Assembly: GCA_028564705.1 (NCBI GenBank)
Contig: JAPXFQ010002755.1
Span: 310,001-374,000 of the forward strand
DNA length: 64,000 nucleotides
Source: Apricaphanius iberus
Taxonomy: Eukaryota > Chordata > Actinopteri > Cyprinodontiformes > Aphaniidae
Direction: 5' to 3'
Within the stretch, counting starts at the first letter, position 1; each line of letters begins with the position of its first letter. Below the pieces are notes generated by a model. The model worked only from the letters and a program-made list of their open reading frames with translations, ran no database searches and had not been told where the DNA came from. Shown here in pieces: positions 35,940 to 45,496 of this stretch. Position numbers and translations under genes: made by a program.

Positions 35940-36215
35940 TCACATCCAAACTGCACTGTACCTGGGTGTACAAAAGAGAACATAAATTTTTTTGTCCTCC
36001 CCACTTCTGAGCCACTGAAAAGCTTGTGGATAGATTTTATTTATGCAGGGAATGGGCCCGACCGACTGCCGAAGCATGTGGTAGTTTGTGACAAACATTT
36101 CTAGGACAACTGTTGTTCTAACTTGGGACAATACAGCAGTGGATTCGTAGATCGTCTTAAACTTCTACCAGGATTACTACCAACTCTCCGTGAACCAGCA
36201 AATATCCCTGTACAA
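35940..36215 (+). pseudogene. THAP zinc-finger exon, transposon-derived
   Basis: The frame open from 35808 encodes a THAP domain: CTVPGC (35952-35969, the C-x4-C pair), FFVLPTSEPLKSLWIDFIY, then VVVCDKHF (the C-x2-H pair). A TAG at 36102 follows the domain. Read past it, the same frame gives NLGQYSSGFVDRLKLLPGLL and PTLREPANIPVQ, and then GTAAG at 36216, a good 5' splice site in the right place for the first exon of a THAP gene. The C2CH fold binds DNA and is found in P-element and Kolobok transposases and in host genes derived from them. The position 300 bp after a TTAA-type terminus (35639) favours a Kolobok-type source. The internal stop makes it a relic unless the stop is a sequencing error. 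No later exon was recognised in the window. Confidence 0.7.
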
Positions 36216-37096
36216 GTAAGCATATTTCCTCAATAATGTCCTTCAGCTGTTAGTACACATTGTGGCATTGTTTGTTTTGTTTTGCTTTTTTTATTATATA
36301 GCCTCATTAATATACTTTCACCCTAAATAAACAGTAACTCCCTTCCCAGGCCGAAACTGGTTTCTTGAGTGAAGTCCTCATAAAACAGCAGTTTTAGGGA
36401 ATGTGCCGCTACTGCTAATCTTAAAAATCCCTGCCTCACAATAAACAGAGGGACAGAAAGGAAAGATGCCAGAGATGAATCAGTAGCAGTGAAACTGGAT
36501 ACCAAAAGGAGAGGACAGTATGTAATAAATAGAGAGCAAGGCGGTGGTGGGGGCAGGGTGTTTTAAAATAAGTTCAAGAGCAAAGATAAAGCCCAAGGAT
36601 GATGGTATCTGCAGGATTGAAGAAAGCCTTTCAGTACCAGAATGGTCCCAATCACTTAATCAGCCTGACTCCACCCAGCAGCGTCCTTGTCTTCCATCAT
36701 ATGCTATTTCCCCAGCGCCAAACAGTCAATTTCACTCTGTGTGTGTGGGCGACATCTGAGTAAAAGGGTTACAGAGAGCACTGATGGCTTTGTCATAGTG
36801 GAGGCTGGCCTTGCATTACCAAAGCATAGCATCTCTGATTGTCTGCCGCCTTGCATGTCTCACTGAAAAGATGACCAACGTGAAACTGGAGACAATGCAG
36901 TTCGAGATGGAACGTTTTCTACATGTTGGTTTAAGGTAATTAGTCTTGTTCCAAAACGAAACATCCTACATAAACTTCAGGATAACAGTTTAAAGGATTG
37001 GATAAAAAAATGTGCATTAGCCTGGACACAGTAAACAGCAAATAACTTGAACCATTGGTTATGCTCAGAAAGGTACATCCAGTATAGAGCACTGCT
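36216..37096. other. Unique sequence, no gene seen
   Basis: Would be intron relative to the THAP exon. ORFs at 36323-36505 (minus) and 36544-36759 have no known relatives. No transposon end recognised. Confidence 0.4.
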
Positions 37097-37133
37097 AAAA
37101 AGTTTACAGGACGGTGGCCATGGAAGTCGGAAT

Positions 37134-37167
<34 letters not shown>

Positions 37168-37606
37168 TCAACTAGCCCTGAAAATGGATGGCGCTGGAGC
37201 GTCGGGCCCATACCCGGCTGCCGCTGGCAACAAGAGCCGAGAGCGCTAGGCCGCGGTGAGTAGGATGGCCGCCGCGGTGAGCACGGAAGCCTAGGGCCTG
37301 AGCCCGGGTGGAGCCACCGCGGGTGCAGATCTTGGTGGTAGTAGCAAATATTCAAACGAGAATTTTGAAGGCCTAAGTGGAGAAGGGTTCTATGTGAACA
37401 GCAGTTGAACATGGGTCAGTTGGTCCTAAGGGATCGGCGAACGCCGTTCGGAAGCGCGGGGCAATGGCCTATGTCGCCGATCGGAAGGGACTCAGGTTCT
37501 GATCCCCGAACCTGCAGTGGCAGAGATAAGCGTCCAGTGCGGTAACGCAAACGAATCTGGAGAAGCTGGTGGGAGCCCCGGGGAGAGTTCTCTTTTATTT
37601 GTGAAC
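37097..37606 (+). rRNA. 28S rRNA fragment (pseudogene)
   Basis: About 510 bp from the middle of large-subunit rRNA. It includes GGCCATGGAAGTCGGAATCC (37112), GTGTGTAACAACTCACCTGC, CTAGCCCTGAAAATGGATGG, TCTTGGTGGTAGTAGCAAAT (37330), GAACAGCAGTTGAACATGGG and AGCCCCGGGGAGAGTTCTCT (37574), in the correct order. Substitutions and small gaps against the conserved core are visible (for example GGCCTAAGTGG for GGCCGAAGTGG), and the variable region is short. Both ends are abrupt, with ordinary AT-rich DNA on each side, and there is no poly(A) tail or rDNA spacer. It is a dispersed fragment, not part of a working array. Minus-strand ORFs across it (37137-37412) are artefacts of the rRNA. Confidence 0.92.
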
Positions 37607-38439
37607 ATAGATTGTATATTAATCTTTGGTCTTTTTCATTTGGACAAGCATGAATTTATTATTAGTTTTCTCAAATCCTACAACAGTCAGATGTACAGTA
37701 TACAGTCATATTCAGTAAATTCGAACAAGAATCTCGTTTGTCATATTAAAGGTATCTTATAAAAATAAGCAAAGCAGTTGATAAACATACTTCTCAGTAA
37801 GCCTGCACGTTTTTAATTGAATTTTTTTTATTAATCTTGAATGCCATGTTTTCTTTATAATCAGAATTTTTTTCCATGATCAGTTTGAGTATAATTAAGC
37901 TATATAATGTGTTTAATTTTGTTACTGAAATAAACTTTTCAACAATAGTCAATAGTTTGAATACGACTTTACATTCAAGCCAAGATCTAGACATGCACAC
38001 CAAATTAAATGATTACACTGTTTCTATAGACATCAACAAGCTTCTGGTATGATTTTCTGCAGTTATTTGAATACCCTTCTTTTTAAAAATAGTAAAGCTC
38101 ATTTTAACTGGTTGTCTTCCTAGTATGATTTTTGCTGTAATGTTTGATGTTGGAACAATTTCAGAAGCCTTTCCGTTACAGCTGGATTTTTTTTTTTGCT
38201 AGCATAAAAAGCCACTGTTTGTGATTTTGCTGTCATGTAGATGCTGAACTAAGTGAGATTATCCGTGACGGCAAATTACAGCACTGGAGACTGCAATTAC
38301 ATTAATCACTTCAAATGAAAAGTTTTACCATGAGGAACCATTACTCCCATTGTAGTCTCAGAACGAGCCGTTTCCTGACGGACAAACTACCGCAGGACAG
38401 CCTGCCGTTAAAGGAGCAGCAGGCGCCGCACAACACCTG
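37607..38439. other. AT-rich sequence, no feature seen
   Basis: No gene or repeat body recognised. Short ORFs at 37517-37762 (overlapping the rRNA end) and 37794-38003 have no known relatives. Confidence 0.5.
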
Positions 38440-38444
38440 TCTTT

Positions 38445-38584
38445 CGCACATATCGGGCTCTTCTGGGCCCGTTTAACCGGGCGTACTGGGATGGATTGAC
38501 TGGCGACTGGTCCAGGGTGTACCGCACCTCTCGCTCGATAACTGCTGAACCTTCAAAGAGAAGCAGAATAAATAATGGATGGAT
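38445..38584 (+). mobile_element. SINE 3' fragment, plus strand
   Basis: GGCGACTGGTCCAGGGTGTACCGC, then CTCTCGCTCGATAACTGCTG and an AATGGATGGATT tail, is the 3' part of the same tRNA-derived SINE seen at 23935, 49683 and 55828, here in the opposite orientation. The head is absent and the middle is somewhat scrambled. Confidence 0.65.
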
Positions 38585-38592
38585 TTTATTTA

Positions 38593-40364
38593 CCTTGACT
38601 CCGTGCATAGAGTTGAAAAAAACCTGTGCCTTACCTAAAGCGGTCAGAGGGAGATATGAATACTAATATGTTAAAATAACGGAAAGCCTTCATATTTTTA
38701 CATTACCGTTCTAAAGAAACGTTCAAATACCGATAATATTTGATTAACGTGACCCTTGGATCATTGAAACCAAACAAAATAACTTTTGAAATGAACAATG
38801 AAGACATTTTACCAGCCCCATGCAGTATTTAACCCTACTATTTTTACCCTTGTAAAATTTCATGTTACTTATATCGTGCTTTTTTGCTAGCATTGATGGT
38901 CAATCTACTAATATTAAAACTAACATAGTATCAAGTTATAACTCATTTCAAATGCTGTTACATTTCAGACCGTTTATTTCTACAGAAACTGTTTGGGGAA
39001 TTGCACAGGAGTGCTTCAGAAAAGTAATAAATCCAATTTCTCTGACCCCGATCCAAGGTTTGATATAACACATCAACAGAACTACCAAGCCGTGGTATAA
39101 TATATGATCCTGACTTTATCAAGGTGTCAAGAATACAGTAACTAATGCAGATAAAGCCGCCACATACATTCTCAGTTGGTGGAAAAAAGGCATTCCAATA
39201 ACTTTCCTGTTTTTTACTGTGATCGACTGTTGTGCCATATGATACCACCTCTCTAACAAGATTTGAAGCTCTGCGCAGATGTTTTGCTAGCCAGCTAAAC
39301 TGGCTCTTGGAGTGATCTTAAATACTTCAAGCTTTGGACGAGGACACAACTGCCGTGTTCAAATATGAGTTTGCAATCAGCAGCCCTCTGGTTGAAAGCT
39401 CTCCAGTTGTGAAAACTGCCATTGACAATATCAACTTCTTCATGTTTGATTTGCCAAATATATATGTACAAGCCAAAAATTCAACCATGTTTCTTGCAGA
39501 GTCCAAAATATAGCACTGGTCATACTGTTTTTAAAGTTTTTATTTATACTAAGTCTTTGGGAAAACACATTTGGGTCTTAGTGGAAAGAACTAGGAATTT
39601 TATGAAAATCAGTCCAGGCATGTCTTTAAAATATGTGTTCCCTCTGATTTATGCGTGTTTGCAGAGAGGAAGGACTGTTCAATTGGAAAAGACCAATAGC
39701 CGATATGTTACTCTTTCCTGTGATGTCTCTGTGTCTTCGTATTCCTTTACCATATTTGATCATTTTGGGATTAAAGTTAAATCTTCTACATAGTCAGTGT
39801 TTCAGTGCCTCCAAATGGTCAATAATTATGAGCAAAAATAATCAGACCGAGGTTTAGGTTCTCTTCAGTTGGAGCCACTTCAACCATTCATCATAAAGAG
39901 ATGAATCTCCATCATTGCAGACTAACATTTAAGTAGTACAGCATAAGTTTAAGTAGTTATTATGTCCTCATTAAAGTGGATTACTTTTTATTTTGTTTGC
40001 ACTGGCACATGCTGTATGTATTGTGTCTTCCCTTTCTATGGAAATAAAATGCAAAGCAGCTATTCAGTTGTGGGCCGGCGACATCAGCTCTGATTCAACT
40101 CCCTGTCTGGTTTTAGAAAACTTAAACAGCTCAGATCACAACAGTTTTCATTTCTACATACCATATATGTATGTGTTTATTGTTTACTTCCAATTTGCGT
40201 CACGTTTTGGGATAGTTCGGACTCAGACGCAGAGACAGGGAGGAAAGATGATGCAGACAGGAACGGATCAAAACAGTTTGAAGGTATTGCTGCCTTTACA
40301 GTCAGGTGTTTGCTTTTATGAGTGAATACAGAGTTCTAAAGCTTTTATTCTTTCAGAATAGGCA
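38593..40364. other. Unique sequence, no gene seen
   Basis: The longest ORF is 123 codons (39422-39793, plus) and has no recognisable domain. A minus-strand ORF at 38958-39248 is likewise unassigned. No transposon ends found. Confidence 0.4.
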
Positions 40365-40500
40365 AGGCAAGGCAATTTTATTTGTATAACAACTATCAAC
40401 ACAAGGGAATTCAAGGTGTTTTACTTGATGTGGTGGCAAAGAACCCAACTATATTATAACAGTATGAAAATTAATAACAGAAAACAATAAAAGAGAACAT
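40365..40500 (-). mobile_element. LINE/SINE 3' tail, reversed
   Basis: AGGCAAGGCAAGGCAATTTT, TTTGTATAACAACTATCAAC and CAAGGTGTTTTACTTGATG form a reversed 3' end of a common fish retroposon. Close relatives lie at 58609 and 60441. Confidence 0.6.
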
Positions 40501-40579
40501 CTAGCATTTTCTTCACTGAAAAGATTCTAGAAATTAGAAGATCAATCTGTAAAGAAGCACCCAACCCACCACCATTTTC

Positions 40580-42090
40580 ATTACCATGTAAAAATAATGC
40601 AGACAAAATGTCAGATTTCAGAAAAATCAATCAATGACGTCTTGATGAAATTATTAAACAGCTAAACTCCTCCTCTTGCTGCCTCGATATCTTACCCACA
40701 CCTTTTTTAAAGAAACTTCTCCCTGTCATTAAGTCCGATCTGATACAAATAGTTAACACATCCCTCCAGTCAGGTGTCTTCCCCCAGGCCCTCAAAACAG
40801 CAGTTATCAAACCCCTATTAAAGAAAAACAACCTAGACAATACATTGTTGCAGAATTATAGGCCAATCTCTAATCTCCCGTTCATCAGTAAGATTATTGA
40901 AAAAGATGTATCTCAACAGTTGACTACATTCCTGACAATGTACGACTCCTTAGATAATTTTCAATCTGGTTTCCGTGCCCATCACAGCACTGAGACTGCC
41001 CTCGTCAAATTCTTTTTTATGAAAGCCGCATAGAAACAGACAGCGGCAGAACCACAGTTCTGGTTCTGTTGGACCTCAGTGCAGTGTTTGACACTGTTGA
41101 TCACAAAATATTACTGGAACGATTGGAGAGCTGGATCGGACTCACTGGTACAGCCCTTCAATGGTTTGAGTCTTACCTCAAAAATAGGCAGTTCTTTTTG
41201 TCCATTGGAAATTTCTCATCAGAACAAACAGAAATCACATGTGGGGTCCCCCAGGGCTCCATCCTGGGACCCCTCCTGTTCAACATTTATATGCTGCCAC
41301 TAACCAAGATTATAGCAGCCAACCAGATAAGTTACCATAACTATGCAGAAAACACACAGCTATAAATTACATTGTCACCAGGTGACTTTGATTCTATCCA
41401 GACGTTAAATGAATGCATTGAACAAATCAACAGCTGCATGTCCCATAACTTTCTCCAGCTAAACAGAAACAAAACAGAAGTAATTATTTTTGGACCTAAG
41501 GAGGAACGATCCAGAGTCGGCACACAGCTTCAGCTAATACAACTAAAAACGACTCATCAGGCTCGTAATCTAGGTGTAATAATGGACTCAGACCTGAACC
41601 TCCAAGGTCACATAAAGGCAATAAAAAGGTCAGCCATCTATCACCTGAAGAACATTTTTAGGATTAAAAGACTGATGTCACAGAAGGACCTTGAAAAACT
41701 GATCCATGCGTTTATCTTTAGTCGGATTGATTACTGCAACAGCGTCCTCACAGGTCTATCTAAAAAAGCAATCAGACAGCTGCAGCTGATCCAGAACGCT
41801 GCTGCCCATGTCCTCACTAGAACTAGAAAAGTAGAACACATCACCCCAGTTTTAAAGTCCTTACACTGTCTCCCTGTAGCTCAGAAAATAGACTTTAAAA
41901 TACTCTTACTAGTTTATAAATCACTGAACGGTTTAGCACCAAAGTATGTTGGAAATCTGCTGTCACTATACCAACCCAGCAAACCACTCAGGTCCTCCAA
42001 CTCGAGCTTACTAAACATTCCTAGAATTAGAACGGAGTGTGCAGTGGAAGGCAAAGGATACATGACCTTCCCTTCTTTTTAGAGTCATCA
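40580..42090 (+). pseudogene. L2-type LINE reverse transcriptase, dead
   Basis: The most complete LINE coding stretch in the window. In order: ALKTAVIKPLLKK and NYRPISNLPFISKIIEK (40790-40915), FRAHHSTETALVK, a frameshift near 41036, then LDLSAVFDTVDHKILLERLE (motif A, with the first catalytic Asp), GVPQGSILGPLLFNIYM (motif B, 41254), and HNYAENTQL where the family has YADDTQL (motif C, 41340). Both catalytic aspartates of motif C are therefore changed (to E and N). A nonsense codon follows at 41363, and the same frame continues to 42082 through [67 protein letters not shown] and LNGLAPKYV. These match the thumb and C-terminal regions of L2/Maui elements. The ending after RIRTECA diverges. 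The endonuclease and 3' untranslated region are missing. It cannot produce active enzyme. Confidence 0.93.
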
Positions 42091-42164
42091 TTCACTGCAA
42101 TACAAGCTCAAATATTTTCAAGTATATTTATACCTAAATTGTATTGATTTTTTTGTTTGTTGTC

Positions 42165-42340
42165 CTGCTCGGAGGTAAACCTTATCCTCGGATTCTAGTA
42201 GATTTTCTTCAGGGACTTCCCTGTGTTTAACTTCAGCCATCTTCCCATCAACTTTCATAAGCTCCCATGTCATTACTGAAAAAAAGCAAGCCCCTAGAAT
42301 GATACTGCCACCCCTCTGTTTTACTATAGGTGACGTGATG
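42165..42340 (-). mobile_element. Tc1 transposase internal fragment
   Basis: The minus strand reads VKQRGGSIILGACFFSV, then WELMKVDGKMAEVKHREVPE and ENLLESEDK. This matches the Tc1 transposase segment VKHGGGSIMLWGCFSxxGTGxLxxxxGKMxxxKYRxILxENLLxS between the second and third catalytic residues. No termini remain. Confidence 0.75.
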
Positions 42341-42541
42341 TTTTGTTCCTACCATGTCTCATGTTGTGCTCCTGCTCTTCCTCCACCGTCCCTGTTGCCT
42401 TCTGATTACTGATGGCTCCTGCTGGGGCTGCTGGCCCTCTGCTCCTGCTGATGGCTGATTCCTTTCATCTATGTTGCTGCCCAACCATCTACGTCACTCC
42501 CTGCTCTGATGCTCATGTTGTCTGCAGAATGAGAGGTGATC

Positions 42542-42733
42542 ATGCCTTGTGCTGTTGCTTGCACAAATCGCTTAAATGAAATTAACAAAGTGTGCGACTT
42601 CTATAGAATTCCATCGACTTGCATTCTTTTCAATGTACACAAAATAATACTTTGTTGCAAGCTATGAAAATACAATATTGGAATGAGCAGATGATTAAAA
42701 ATGCAACAACCTGCAACAATCACTTCATATCAG
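42542..42733 (+). pseudogene. Second THAP zinc-finger exon, frameshifted
   Basis: From ATG at 42542: MPCAVACTNRLNEINKVCDF and YRIPSTCIL, giving the first cysteine pair and the FYRIPS motif of THAP domains. The middle needs a frame change. The end then reads YWNEQMIKNATTCNNHFISG, with the C-x2-H pair and the HFISG motif, split by GTAAGC at 42734, a good splice donor at the position usual for this exon. The HFxxGKPS-type ending is typical of the THAP exon that precedes a DDE_Tnp_4-type transposase in fish elements. This sub-type differs from the exon at 35940. No downstream transposase exon was recognised. Confidence 0.65.
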
Positions 42734-42959
42734 GTAAGCCCTGTGTAGAGATCATGCTACAATTTTTTGTTGTCTGTCATTTTGAGTGACAGGGTCAAAA
42801 AAAGCTGGTCATAATTTATTTTTACCTGTCAATCTTTAAAAGAATAATGATATATTTAGTATTTATTTTTATTACATTTAATCAGTATTCAATCCAACCA
42901 TACTAAACAGAGAATCCAGATTGTGACATCACAGCTTGAGCAGATTAATAAACTACATG

Positions 42960-43313
42960 TAGGGATGCACCAATACCGATACTTGTATAAAGTAACGGGG
43001 CCAATACCATTCTAAAATGCTCATTAGCTAACCAATACCATGAACCGATTCTTAAAATGTCCAAAGTCTTCAATAATCTCACAGAAAATGTTTGTTTTAC
43101 CACTTGTTTTGTGGGCATTTTTATTAATATTTTAATTTTTTTTATCTAATTCACCATCATTTGTTGTTACAGGCAGAGAAGAAAATAATTTCAATTCATT
43201 GCATTTTATTTTTGCGGTAGAAATTACTGTATTTGTATTCTGTTTCAGCAAGAAATCAGATCCAAGTATCGGTATTGCATCGGTATGAAAAAAGTCAGAT
43301 CGTTTCATCCCTA
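42960..43313 (+). mobile_element. hAT-like MITE, complete
   Basis: A 354 bp element starting TAGGGATGCACCAATA and ending TCAGATCGTTTCATCCCTA, so the termini are imperfect inverted repeats. The flanking 8 bp are ACTACATG and GCTACATA (6 of 8 identical), an aged 8 bp target-site duplication as made by hAT transposases. No coding sequence. A second, older copy lies at 25597-25912 in the same orientation. Confidence 0.8.
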
Positions 43314-43321
43314 GCTACATA

Positions 43322-45420
43322 CAGTATATTAATTTTGAACAACAGGAATCTGCTTTCTTTTCTTCTGTTTACTCGGTGTGGAGGTTGATGTTCACATATG
43401 TAGGAACAACGTCATATACTCAAGTATTGCAAAGCTTTTTTACATACAGGTAACTTTAGCCGTTAGCAAGCTTTCTTATTTTTCTCCATTAGTAACTTCG
43501 CCATTTCCGCGTAAGTTTTGATGCCGTGAAAGTTTTTTCATTTGTGTCCATCTGCTGTAGGCTTCACCTAAACTAACTCTGGTTTTAGATATTGTAAGGT
43601 CGCTCCTCTTCTGAGAAAGATAATGAAATCTATGGGGCTCAGACACAGCAGCTTAACTAACCGAGCGCTCCATTTTCTACAGTAAATGCCTCGTTGCTCC
43701 GTGCAGTTGTTTACAATAGTATTTGGCGACCAACAATACCGCGCCGCTGTTGGCTGGAAGACGTAAATATAAACACTACGTTATCTTTTTTTGATGATTT
43801 TAGGTTAAATACAACGTTTAAAGGAAAGGGTGCACTTTCATTTTGCACAACCTCTAAACTCCCCGTTGAAGTATTACTTTTTTAAAGAGATAGCTTTTAA
43901 GAAAAAAATTCCATATTTAACCTTTAATACATTCACAAGGCACCCTATTTGAATTTTCCAGGTCATTGCAGCATAAAATGTCAAATAAAATGTATTCCTC
44001 TTAACCTAATAGCAATGCTTAGGTGAAAAGAACTAATTATTGCATCAACTCACACTTAATTGTCCCTATTATTGTTTAGGGCAACAATCTAAGTAAGAAC
44101 TGATTTGGGATGGAGGACATCACTATCCAAGCAGAAATAGGCCTCCTTGTACTGAGTTAAACATCTCAATAAACTGTTTTTCTTTGCATTTTAATGTAGA
44201 AAATTTCCAAAAACACATTTTTCAAAATGCTGTTAAATCAAATTTCTTAACTCTTTAGTTGTGCAGCTTCACAAAGCAATTGCTTGAAAACAGTATCATT
44301 TAAAGTACACTATTTGTATTTAAGTTAGCAGCAACAGAATAGTACTGAGGTATAGGAAACTTCTATAACATTTGAACATCCTGCATGAAATTAAGTGAAC
44401 ATTTTGAGGTGTGACTTGGAGAAGAGCAGCTGCTGATTGTACGAATGTGTTTTTCTCTGATGGTCCATCAGAGTTGGCCCTTGTGGAATGTCTTCCCTCC
44501 TATCTTTAAACAAAGCCTGAGATAAGATTTATGGAGAATCTTTAAGGTGATCCAGCTGCTCTGCTCCAAGTTGCATAAAGCATCAAGCAATACAAAGACT
44601 GGACGGCGAGAGGAACAAAGTGTTTTTTCTCTATTATTTCTACAATTTTCTTGAAGATATGTTTTCCTGTTTGTTTTAGCTTATTTCTAGCTTCTACTGC
44701 TGTTCACTGTTCATTTCTGGTTAGATTTTGCACATAAAGTACCCGCTGTTCATACAATTTATTTGTCACATTGCTTCCTTTAAGAACATTTTAATGGTTC
44801 GTCTGTCTTTAAATTTTCCCAATTATTCCTCTCTGCCTTTCCTACCATTCCCCACTGTTGGCAGGAAAACACACCTTTCCTTTTAACGGCATGCAAAACT
44901 ACACCTGCCCAATTACATTAAAAAAAGCCAGTCGCACACTGACGTGTATTATTTCATTTGCATGATCGAAAGAATATTTAACGTTTTGTCAAATCAAGCA
45001 TGTGCAAAATGCAAAATGTGTTTGCAAGAACAACATTTTCAAAAAGAAAATTACATTAAATCGTTGCATTGCATGAGACTGTATGTAGAGCCAAATATTC
45101 TAGAGGGAGGGAGGGGCAGTGCGGGTGAGACAGGGAGGAAATAATTAGCAGAGAGAAACGATTGCACTAATGAGAGGAGAATTTGACTAGGATACTTTAC
45201 TTGACCCCCAGTGTTCCTGGGCTGTCCAAAGGGAAGAAAAAGGCTGATTTATAATTATACTCTGCAATTCACCATGAAATTGTTATTGTGGAATACCGTT
45301 TTGAAAATGTTATCAAACAATTACTTTAATTTTTCCCCCTGGAAACTGTTGCACACGTCTACCTAAAAATTAGATGGCGGTACGGAGCCTCCCGCCTGTC
45401 ATCCTCTGCTGTTCATGCAG
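43322..45420. other. Unique sequence, no gene seen
   Basis: AT-rich, without transposon termini I recognise. The ORFs at 43694-43885 and 44944-45144 have no relatives known to me. Confidence 0.4.
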
Positions 45421-45428
45421 ATGAGCTG

Positions 45429-45429
<1 letters not shown>

Positions 45430-45467
<38 letters not shown>

Positions 45468-45496
45468 GTCTTTCTCTCTCTCCTTCTTCTTCTTTT
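45430..45496. repeat. (CT)n microsatellite
   Basis: A run of TCTCTC units with TTTC and TGTC interruptions, passing into CTTCTTCTTCTTTTCCC. Confidence 0.95.

Noticed and set aside
37137..37412. 91-codon minus-strand ORF
   Set aside because: It is the antisense of the 28S rRNA fragment, a common annotation artefact.
39422..39793. 123-codon plus-strand ORF
   Set aside because: Composition is that of AT-rich random sequence and no family resemblance was found.
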